Assembly: GCF_905203285.1 (NCBI RefSeq)
Contig: NZ_CAJKVK010000017.1
Coordinates: forward strand, 1 to 26,419
Source of the DNA: an uncultured Succinatimonas sp.
GTDB taxonomy: Bacteria > Pseudomonadota > Gammaproteobacteria > Enterobacterales > Succinivibrionaceae
Length of the DNA stretch: 26,419 nt
Direction: 5' to 3'
The notes under the pieces are model-generated. The model did no database searches, was not told the origin of the DNA, and was given only the letters and a program-made list of their open reading frames with translations. A program made the translations under genes and the position numbers. Positions 13,774-21,078 of the stretch are shown one piece after another (the first letter of the stretch is position 1; each line of letters opens with the position of its first letter).

Positions 13774-15270
13774 ATGGCAAGCAGTAGTGATAATGGCAGT
13801 GTTAAGTTGGAAACCAACGGGGTTAATCCTATCCCTGAAATTGAACGTTACGGAACACCTTTCGGACTGTTTCCTGTATGGTTTTCCTGGAATGTGTCTA
13901 TTTTGGGAATTACCTACGGTATTTATGTTTATAGTTTAGGCATGAGCTTTTTACAGGCTATTGTTTTTGGTGTTATAGGCTATTTCTTATCAAGCACATT
14001 AGTAGGGATATTAGCTGTGGGCGGTCCTCGTACGGGACTTCCTACTTTAACGCAAACCCGTATTGCCTTCGGTTTTAAAGGAAATAAATTTCCTACTCTT
14101 TTTGCCTATATTTCCAATATGGGCTGGAAAGTTACGATTATTACGCTTTCGGCAACAACCGGAGCTGATTTGTTTGCTAAACTTTTTCCGTCGTTATGTG
14201 CAAATGCCGATGGTACTTATACCACGACGTGCCTTGTGTGCTGGTTTATCGTAGTTCTATTTTTAAGTATGTCCGTTGCTGTATACGGTTATCAGCTTAT
14301 TGTGCGCGTTGAAAAATATATAGCCGTTGTCACTAGTATCATGACGGTGATTTTTATTTTCATGATTATTCCGCATATTAATTTTTCTGCTTTGGGCTCT
14401 CATGAGTCTGCAGATTTTGTTACTTGTATAGGCGGTATGGTCATGGCAATGACTATGGTCGGTTTAGGCTTTTTAAATTACGGTGGTGATTTTTGCCGTT
14501 ATCTGCCTAAAAACACCAAAGCAGCTGGCATCATTTTCTGGACTTCTTTTGGTATATCTCTGCCGGTTGCCGTTCTTTTAATTTTAGGTGTTCTGCTTGC
14601 CGACTCCAATCCTGATTTGACTGCGGCAGCGGCGTCTCAGCCTATAGGTGCTCTTACCGCTTTACTGCCTTTTTGGTTTTATGTCCCTTTTTGCATTGTC
14701 ATTATCGTATCATTGCTTTCTGCAGCCATGACCGGAGTTTATAGTTCAGGTCTTGCCTTAATGGCTTTGGGGCTTCCCACTTCTCGTGCGGTAACTACGG
14801 CATTAAATGCTCTTATTATTGCTTTTGGCGCTTTTTATCTTTTGTTTGTTTCTGATTCTTTTCTGTCGACTTTTCAGGCATTTTTGGCAGCTGTCTCTGT
14901 AGTCTTAGGCTCAATGGGTGCTATTGAGCTTGTTGATTTTATAAGACAAAAACGACTTAACTGGGATGTGTCATTGGCTCAGCCTTTAGGATGCGGAGGA
15001 TTAAATTATCGTAAAGGGGCTCTTTTTAGTCTGATTATTGCGTCAATTATCGGTTTGGGCACCATTACTTCATGGGATCCGAATATCGCTCATTTTGTCG
15101 GCTTTTTGTTAACCGAAGAAACCAAGCAAAGCGTGTTTGCCTCCGCTAATGTCGGTGTCATTGTTTCAATGGCGGTCGGAGCGGCAATTTATGCCTTTAT
15201 AACTTTTGTTCTGGGAAAGAGTGAATTGCCGGACGGATACATGGAGAAAAGTTCTAAATGTGTGAAGTAA
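13774..15270 (+). CDS. NCS1-family permease (cytosine/purine, allantoin-type)
   Basis: A 498-residue inner-membrane transporter with about 12 predicted helices. Members of nucleobase:cation symporter-1 take up cytosine, purines, hydantoins, allantoin or some vitamins with a proton or sodium ion. Diagnostic stretches are VWFSWNVSILGITYGIYVY (36-54), PRTGLPTLTQTRIAFGFKG (85-103, matching CodB 'TGLTTHLLARFSFGVKG') and NYGGDFCRYLPKNTKAA (about 235-251). Substrate cannot be read from sequence. It is longer than CodB (419), with a polar N-terminus. AGGA lies 7 bases before ATG 13774. The last 13 bases overlap the start of the glycoside hydrolase-like gene, so both are probably made together, which suggests that the cargo is a glycosylated base or a similar molecule. 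No cytosine deaminase gene is nearby, so naming it codB would be unjustified. Confidence 0.85.
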   Translation: MASSSDNGSVKLETNGVNPIPEIERYGTPFGLFPVWFSWNVSILGITYGIYVYSLGMSFLQAIVFGVIGYFLSSTLVGILAVGGPRTGLPTLTQTRIAFGFKGNKFPTLFAYISNMGWKVTIITLSATTGADLFAKLFPSLCANADGTYTTTCLVCWFIVVLFLSMSVAVYGYQLIVRVEKYIAVVTSIMTVIFIFMIIPHINFSALGSHESADFVTCIGGMVMAMTMVGLGFLNYGGDFCRYLPKNTKAAGIIFWTSFGISLPVAVLLILGVLLADSNPDLTAAAASQPIGALTALLPFWFYVPFCIVIIVSLLSAAMTGVYSSGLALMALGLPTSRAVTTALNALIIAFGAFYLLFVSDSFLSTFQAFLAAVSVVLGSMGAIELVDFIRQKRLNWDVSLAQPLGCGGLNYRKGALFSLIIASIIGLGTITSWDPNIAHFVGFLLTEETKQSVFASANVGVIVSMAVGAAIYAFITFVLGKSELPDGYMEKSSKCVK

Positions 15271-17954
15271 AAAGGAATTTGTCAGAAAGGATTAAACATC
15301 CTGATTTTTGGCATCTGCCTGCTTGTTATTGGTTTTGGCAGCATGTTCCTTCGCCCGGAGAAATTGATGCAAAGTTAAAAGATCTTAAAGCAGTAGGGTT
15401 CGGCTCTTTTCAAATCGCAACAAGACTTGCCACTCCAATAGATGATTATTTAAGTGATCGTTTTTTAAATGCCTGTCGCTATTGTGCCGATAGAGCTCGT
15501 GAATTAAAGCTCATGATGGGCATTTATGATGATTATAATTGGCAGTCAGGTCATGCAGGCGGATTATGCGTAAAGCTTGACCCTGCTGTAAAAGAACGGC
15601 ATCTGTTCTGGTGCATTAAGAATATTGATATTCATGATGTCTATACTGAACTTAAGATAAGCTCAATAAGCTCTGGTGATGCGCAATGCCTTTTTGATAT
15701 CGGGAAAAACTGGATTTATGAAGGCGGCAAAGCATTATGGGATGAGTGGGAGATTATCGGAGTTTACAATTTTACTGCAGACGGTAAAAACTTAGCGATA
15801 CTTGATAAAACGCAGTTTGAATTTTACCAAGACGAGCTGGGCGTAAAAATCAGAGTAAAAACGGATCTTCTCCCATATACGAATTTAGAAAGCAAATTGG
15901 CACTTTTTGCCGCCGCACGGTGTAAGTCATCGCGTATGGTAAATTATCTGCTGCCAAAGACCGCGCAAGCTTTTATTAAAACAACTTATGAACCTTATGC
16001 TAAAGCACTGGGTGAACATTTAGGCACTACGGTACGCTATACGTTTTTTGATCAGCCGCATTCATGCTTTTATCAATGGCAGGAAAATACTTCTCAGGTC
16101 CGTTCTTCTTTAATGTTTTCAAAAGAATTTTTGGATCTTTTGGCGACAGACGGTGAATTAGGAAAAGCTCATTGCCTTATCTCTTTGTTGGGAGACTATT
16201 TTCCCGACAGTGCTTCTAAACGTTGCTTTGTGTTTGAAACATATGCACATCTTTCTTTTAAAAACTATTTTGAGCCTTTAAGAAAGTGGTGTAGAGAACA
16301 TAATTTGTTGTTCAGCGGACATGAGGTATTAGGTCATGTGCATTCATGGAATTTTGCCGATACCGTAATTACTGAAGATAATCGCTGCAATTTTGCTCTT
16401 GATTACTTTGCGTTAGATGCTTTACGCGATATCACAGCCGTTGATGCTAAGAACTCAATTTCTCAAATTTCGGCAAAAATGGGGGATTCCGTCGCGCGGG
16501 CAAACGGAAGAAGCGGCTGTATCTTAGAACAATACTATGGTCGTGAAGAAAAAGGTTCGCATTTTGGCGCCGGATTTTGGGAGTTAAAACCTCTGGATCT
16601 TTATGCTCAGGTTATGCGTCATCATATTTTAGGAATGCGTCAATTTTTAATGCATGCTTTCTATCTTGATGATGGCTCTTTAGATAATGATGAAATTTTT
16701 AAGAATCCGCGTTTGGATTTTGCTCCCGGGATTAATTTTGAGCCTTGGTATCAGCCGTTTTTTACTAAAATTTGCCATGACTCTGCAATAGTTTCGGAAT
16801 TTTTGGATGCTGGAGATCCTGTTTTTGATTTAGCAATTTTCTATCCGCGCCGTAATTTTTATGTGAGCGGAATGAAACAGGAATATGGCAGAATTTGTGC
16901 CGATTTAGCTAAATATTTAAGTACACATGCTTATGATTATTTGTTTTTAGATGAAGATTATCTTGATAAGGCTCAAGTAAAAGACGGTAAGCTAATATTG
17001 GGCAAAGAGAGCTTTAATGCTTTGCTCTTGCCTGATGTCAAAGTGGTCAAGACAGTTAAGACTCTTAAGCTCATTCAAGAATTTGCCAAAGCCGGACTTA
17101 AAATCTTTGTTATCGGCTCTTTGCCGAGCTTTGCTGCTTATGGAGAGAACGATGAGGCAGCAGAGGTGGCAAAAAGTTTAATTTCTGATTTCTTTGTACG
17201 GCAAATTGATTTTGCACTAGAAGAGTTAAATGAAGTTTACGCTCCCAAATTAGAAAAAGCGTTATCACCTCTAAAAGAAGAAAGGCTCCGTCTTGAATTT
17301 GCTCCGCGAAAAGATCCGGTATGGTCAAAACTATTAAAAACTAAAGACGGATACGCTTTTTGTGTCTTTAATGACAGTCATGATCCTCTTGCGCTTAATA
17401 TTGTCGGTGAGAAACGTTCACAGCTTGTCAAGTTGGATTTTGAAAGCACAGAGTTTGAATACGCTAAATGCAAACAATGCGCACATGCTGTCTTTTTGCA
17501 TCCATATGAAATGGCGTGCTTTATTCTTAGCGATTTTGACAAAGAAATTTATCGTACTCTTAAAGACGGTTGGTTGGTTACAGCGGATGGGCATGATTGT
17601 TGTCCTGTAAGCGTTGAGTGCGGACTTGAAGAACAAGGCTTTGAAAATTTTGCGGGAAAAGCTTTATATCAGATAACTTTTTCTCTTGAAAGTTCATGTC
17701 AAAAGGCTATGTTGCTGCTGCCAAAATGCCATGATGGAGTAAAAGTTTATTTAAATAAAGGGTTAGTCGGGAAAAGTTTAGGTCAAGACTATTGTTTTTC
17801 TTTGGATAAAGGACTTAAGCAAGGCTCTAATCTTTTGGAAATTGAAGTGTATACATCAGCTGCAAATTATTATTATCAGCGCAGCAAGTGGCGAAAAGGC
17901 GGGATGGACAACTGCGGCCTTTTATCGCCTCCAATACTTAAACTCATTATGTAA
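15258..17954 (+). CDS. large glycoside hydrolase-like protein (GH106-like group), cytosolic
   Basis: An 898-residue protein with no signal peptide. Near the N-terminus, WHLPACYWFWQHVPSPGEID (18-37) is followed by MGIYDDYNWQSGHAGG (87-102), the counterpart of the 'YDEYGWPSGxAGG' motif I associate with GH106-like and related uncharacterised glycosidases. YTFFDQP (261-267) sits where such proteins have a 'DEP' motif; here the Glu reads Gln266. FSGHEVLGH (352-360, Glu356) and CILEQYYG (421-428, Glu424) are other acidic candidates for catalysis. The C-terminal 130 residues ('VKVYLNKGLVGKS...LKQGSNLLEIEV') resemble the beta-sandwich module common in glycosidases. Exact family and substrate are uncertain. 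The start overlaps the permease gene by 13 bp, with GGAG about 12 bases upstream, arguing for translational coupling. Since it lacks an export signal it should act on an imported glycoside. Confidence 0.65.
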   Translation: MCEVKRNLSERIKHPDFWHLPACYWFWQHVPSPGEIDAKLKDLKAVGFGSFQIATRLATPIDDYLSDRFLNACRYCADRARELKLMMGIYDDYNWQSGHAGGLCVKLDPAVKERHLFWCIKNIDIHDVYTELKISSISSGDAQCLFDIGKNWIYEGGKALWDEWEIIGVYNFTADGKNLAILDKTQFEFYQDELGVKIRVKTDLLPYTNLESKLALFAAARCKSSRMVNYLLPKTAQAFIKTTYEPYAKALGEHLGTTVRYTFFDQPHSCFYQWQENTSQVRSSLMFSKEFLDLLATDGELGKAHCLISLLGDYFPDSASKRCFVFETYAHLSFKNYFEPLRKWCREHNLLFSGHEVLGHVHSWNFADTVITEDNRCNFALDYFALDALRDITAVDAKNSISQISAKMGDSVARANGRSGCILEQYYGREEKGSHFGAGFWELKPLDLYAQVMRHHILGMRQFLMHAFYLDDGSLDNDEIFKNPRLDFAPGINFEPWYQPFFTKICHDSAIVSEFLDAGDPVFDLAIFYPRRNFYVSGMKQEYGRICADLAKYLSTHAYDYLFLDEDYLDKAQVKDGKLILGKESFNALLLPDVKVVKTVKTLKLIQEFAKAGLKIFVIGSLPSFAAYGENDEAAEVAKSLISDFFVRQIDFALEELNEVYAPKLEKALSPLKEERLRLEFAPRKDPVWSKLLKTKDGYAFCVFNDSHDPLALNIVGEKRSQLVKLDFESTEFEYAKCKQCAHAVFLHPYEMACFILSDFDKEIYRTLKDGWLVTADGHDCCPVSVECGLEEQGFENFAGKALYQITFSLESSCQKAMLLLPKCHDGVKVYLNKGLVGKSLGQDYCFSLDKGLKQGSNLLEIEVYTSAANYYYQRSKWRKGGMDNCGLLSPPILKLIM

Positions 17955-17983
17955 ATTGTCTGTGTCGTGTAATGGTAATAAGA

Positions 17984-18035
17984 ATATCGTAGGCTTTAAA
18001 ATGAGTTTTACTTATAGCTGCTTGTCGATATTTTG
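17984..18035. terminator. possible weak terminator between convergent genes
   Basis: AATATCG and CGATATT are inverted around a roughly 30-base loop that itself contains AAAATGAGTTTT. The second arm runs into TTTTG on the plus strand. It lies between the glycosidase and the TudS-like gene, which converge. Folding is not compelling. Confidence 0.25.
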
Positions 18036-18036
18036 A

Positions 18037-18582
18037 TTAATTTGGAGCATTTAAAAGTTCTTTTATTTTTTCAAGCCCGTTTGAGGCTTTAATGCCAATA
18101 AACGGGATTTTTATTTCTTTAGCATTAAGTCGTTTTGCAATTCCTGCCATGAATAATCCCATTCCTTGTACTTCTTGATTATTTTCCGAGGTGGTTTCAA
18201 TTCCGCAATTAGGTGATCGGTTAGCACCTATAATTGCGATAATTTTAAAGCCGTGTTGGCGGTATTGTGAAATTTGCAGCATTACGTAATCAATTAATTT
18301 TTGCAGTTTTTCGTTTGGTTCCTTTTGCTGCATTGCAATACGGATCCGGGTGTTTTCAATAAGAACAGGAGATTTAGCTCCGGATGGATTTCCCCGGTCA
18401 AGACCTAAACAACAAAGCTCGGGACAAGGCATTTGTACTATTCCGATGTCGTTTTGCATCAGCAAATTGATTAAATCGGTAAATGCGGCGGGGTATACCG
18501 CTGTTCCGTCTGAAATCGCGTTTTGATTGATTAAACAGTGCGCGATAAATACAATTTTTTTGCTTCTGATATCATCAAACAT
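18037..18582 (-). CDS. DUF523 / TudS-related putative desulfidase
   Basis: A 181-residue protein of the DUF523-like group that includes the iron-sulfur thiouracil desulfidase TudS. Recognisable blocks are IAHCLINQNAI (13-23), VQMPCPELCCLGLDRGN (49-65) and GANRSPNCGIE (119-129). The cysteines Cys16, Cys53 and Cys126 are the likely three ligands of a [4Fe-4S] cluster, as in TudS; Cys57 and Cys58 are extra. The form with 'HCL.NQNA' and 'CPE...LGLDR' is closer to the TudS-related sub-branch than to TudS itself, so desulfidation is a plausible but unproven activity. It starts 20 bp after the rnfE stop codon on the same strand, so it may be the last gene of the rnf transcript. Confidence 0.72.
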   Translation of the reverse strand: MFDDIRSKKIVFIAHCLINQNAISDGTAVYPAAFTDLINLLMQNDIGIVQMPCPELCCLGLDRGNPSGAKSPVLIENTRIRIAMQQKEPNEKLQKLIDYVMLQISQYRQHGFKIIAIIGANRSPNCGIETTSENNQEVQGMGLFMAGIAKRLNAKEIKIPFIGIKASNGLEKIKELLNAPN

Positions 18583-18602
18583 GGTATAGCACTTTTAATA
18601 TC

Positions 18603-19340
18603 TTAAATTTGTTTTGCTTTTATCGCTAAAGATTGTTTTTTCAGCTGTTTTCTTTGATCTAATGCATTTTTAGCTGCAATTAACATGGCAAGAATAAAAA
18701 ATCCGCCCGGAGGTAAAATTGCAATTAAATAAGTATGATCGGCACTGATTAAATTTACTTCTAACACATAAGCCCAATCGCCTAAAAACTCATGGGCGCC
18801 GAACATCCATGTTCCGTTCCCTAAAATTTCACGGATTGAGCCTAAAGTGAAAAGTACAAGCGAAAAACCTACGCCGCAGGCAAGTGCGTCAACAGCTGAT
18901 TGCAGCGGACGATTACGTCCGGCAAAAGCTTCAGCTCGTCCCATGATAATGCAGTTGGTGACGATTAGCGCAAGATAAATGCCAAGAGCGTCGTAAAGTT
19001 CAGGGAAATAGGCTTCCACGTAAAAACGTACAACTGTGACTAAAGTTGCAATTACTACGACATAAATAGGAATACGAACTTCCGTAAAGATAACGGAACG
19101 AAGACAGGAAATTAACGTGGAACTTAAAATAACCACCAAGGTTGTAGCAATACCAAGGCCTAAGGCTGAAACTGCTGTTGTGGTGACGGCAAGCAGTGGA
19201 CATAATCCAAGAAGCTGACAAAGACCTGGATTTTCTTTCCACAATCCTTTGATAATGATTGTAAGTAGTGAATTTTTGCTCTCAGCCGGTGTAAATTCAG
19301 GATCTTTTATTCCTTTTACGGTTTTAGCATTGTCGGTCAT
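18603..19340 (-). CDS. rnfE: electron transport complex subunit RnfE (RsxE)
   Basis: A 245-residue integral membrane subunit of Rnf, with about six helices. Typical text is ENPGLCQLLGLCPLLAVT (35-52), ALGIYLALIVTNCIIMGRAEAFA and GVGFSLVLFTLGSIREILGNG. It is homologous to RnfA; together they form an inverted pair holding a membrane [2Fe-2S] site through the conserved GLCPLLAV and TNCxIxGR cysteines, both present. The start ATG overlaps the rnfG stop codon by one base (TAATG). Length exceeds E. coli RsxE (231) by extra polar residues at both ends. Confidence 0.96.
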   Translation of the reverse strand: MTDNAKTVKGIKDPEFTPAESKNSLLTIIIKGLWKENPGLCQLLGLCPLLAVTTTAVSALGLGIATTLVVILSSTLISCLRSVIFTEVRIPIYVVVIATLVTVVRFYVEAYFPELYDALGIYLALIVTNCIIMGRAEAFAGRNRPLQSAVDALACGVGFSLVLFTLGSIREILGNGTWMFGAHEFLGDWAYVLEVNLISADHTYLIAILPPGGFFILAMLIAAKNALDQRKQLKKQSLAIKAKQI

Positions 19341-19975
19341 TATTGTAATGCTCCTTTACATAACGGCAAAGAAGATAAATCTGTTTCGTTAACGGCTTCA
19401 AGTAAATCGCGGCTGGCAAGCACGATGGCACGAGATGTCACGGTAGCTCCGGTTATATAATCAAAATCTCCGCCGAATTTTTTTACTTCCCAATTGATGG
19501 ACTTTAAATCCTGATTGTCAAATTGTTCAAGGAAATTACCATGTTTCCTGTCAACTTTATCGCCGATACCGGGGGTTTCTTTTGATATTTGAATATCAAC
19601 TTTATAAATTTTAAGGTCAGATGTAAGACCTGCTATCAAAATTAAAGGATTTGAATAACCGCGGGATGTTGAATAGGTTGCAATATATCCTAAAGGTTGG
19701 TTGTTTTTATCTGTTATAGCAAAAAACGGCATGTTTTTACCGATTTTTTTATGGGAAAACAACTTGCAAACGGTAACCGTATCTTCGGATAAGGTTTCAG
19801 ACGGCAATAGATCGTTTATCACCTGCATCATCCGGTCATTTTGGTTGGCGGTAATTTTCTCCGAAGTATTACGTTGGGCACTTAAAATAAAAAATACGCA
19901 TAAAGCGGCAATAAAAGCCAGGGTAAATCCCGCGGCGGCTGCTCGTATCAAAGGAGAAGAGAAAGATTTAATCAT
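19340..19975 (-). CDS. rnfG: electron transport complex subunit RnfG (RsxG)
   Basis: A 211-residue subunit with one N-terminal helix (about 8-32) and a periplasmic FMN-binding domain. The covalent flavin attachment motif is FDYITGATVTSRAIV, with the phosphoester-linked threonine expected at Thr178. PGIGDKV (125-131) is also typical. The FMN is added by ApbE, which is not encoded in the window. It overlaps both rnfD and rnfE by single-base TAATG junctions, so the subunits should be made in balance. Confidence 0.96.
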   Translation of the reverse strand: MIKSFSSPLIRAAAAGFTLAFIAALCVFFILSAQRNTSEKITANQNDRMMQVINDLLPSETLSEDTVTVCKLFSHKKIGKNMPFFAITDKNNQPLGYIATYSTSRGYSNPLILIAGLTSDLKIYKVDIQISKETPGIGDKVDRKHGNFLEQFDNQDLKSINWEVKKFGGDFDYITGATVTSRAIVLASRDLLEAVNETDLSSLPLCKGALQ

Positions 19976-21072
19976 TAGTCAAGTCCTCCTTTTCGATAAC
20001 CGATACCGAAAGGACGACGGCGGGTTAAAACGTCAAGTAAGGGGGCAGCGGCATTGGCGAGCATGACGGCAAAGGCGACAGAATCAGAATATGATCCTTT
20101 AACTCGGATTAGCAGTACCAGCAGACCGGTAAATATTGCAAAGCATATACGGCCTTTAAAGGTTCCTGAATTAGTGACGGGATCGGTAATAATAAAAAAG
20201 GCTCCGAGCATTACACCGCCTAAAAGTATATGCTCAAGACCGTTTATTGACATTCCCGGATCCAACGCATGCCAGACGCTTCCTCCTATAAAAATGGTGG
20301 CAAGGAAGGTTAATGGCATTTGAAAGGGAATTACTTTAAATCCGATTAAAATTAGTCCGCCTAAAAGATAAGCAATTGCCAGATATTCATAGGCTTTATA
20401 TGAGTCAAGAGAAAAATCAATTGTCTCGACATTGCCGACGGCTCCGGCTTTTCGTGCTGTTTTGATACTCTCAAGATAGGTGGCTCCGGTTAGAGTATCT
20501 TCATTGGTGTTCAACTCTTTTATCATGTTTCGAAGCAAAATCGGATCTTCACCGCAAAATATTACACCGGCGCTTTTTTCAATCGTTGCGACGCTATAAG
20601 CTCCGGGGGCCGGAGATACCCAGGTTGAGAAGAATATTCCGGGGGCAGATATCACAAGGAAAACAAATCCTGCCATAGCCGGATTGAAAATATTCATGCC
20701 AAGACCGCCGAAAGCATGCTTAACAAGCAAAACAGCAAAGAATGAAGCGGATACGCTTAAATACCAAGGTAAAAAAGCAGGTAGTGTCAAACCTAAAATT
20801 GCTGCGGTAACAAGTGCTGATAAATCTGTTATATAAAAAACAGGTTTTCTTTTACGTAAATAAGCGGCAATAGTTTCTGCAAAGCAGCATGAAATTGCGC
20901 ATATAAGAAATTGGATTAAAACTCCGCAGCCGAAAAAATAAATCATTACGCAGTATGCAGGGATCAGCGCGACAAGAACAAGCCCCATCATTTTGGATGT
21001 CGTCATGTGGCTGTGAATATGCGGAGCAGGCTCCAAATCAAACTTGATATCAGATGATGTATTTATTGGCAT
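19975..21072 (-). CDS. rnfD: electron transport complex subunit RnfD (RsxD)
   Basis: A 365-residue membrane subunit with about ten helices. It carries a second covalent FMN: TLTGATYLESIKTARK places the acceptor at Thr198. Other conserved parts are PHIHSHMTTSKMMG near the N-terminus, NIFNPAMAGFVFLV, LLGGVMLGAFFIITDPVTNSG, and RRRPFGIGYRKGG at the end. It starts 6 bp after the rnfC stop codon and overlaps rnfG by one base. Length is close to E. coli RsxD (352). Confidence 0.97.
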   Translation of the reverse strand: MPINTSSDIKFDLEPAPHIHSHMTTSKMMGLVLVALIPAYCVMIYFFGCGVLIQFLICAISCCFAETIAAYLRKRKPVFYITDLSALVTAAILGLTLPAFLPWYLSVSASFFAVLLVKHAFGGLGMNIFNPAMAGFVFLVISAPGIFFSTWVSPAPGAYSVATIEKSAGVIFCGEDPILLRNMIKELNTNEDTLTGATYLESIKTARKAGAVGNVETIDFSLDSYKAYEYLAIAYLLGGLILIGFKVIPFQMPLTFLATIFIGGSVWHALDPGMSINGLEHILLGGVMLGAFFIITDPVTNSGTFKGRICFAIFTGLLVLLIRVKGSYSDSVAFAVMLANAAAPLLDVLTRRRPFGIGYRKGGLD

Positions 21073-21078
21073 ATTAAA

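Noticed and set aside
13774..15270. Naming the permease codB with a cytosine pathway
   Set aside because: No cytosine deaminase gene is adjacent and the next gene is a glycosidase; NCS1 substrates cannot be told from sequence.
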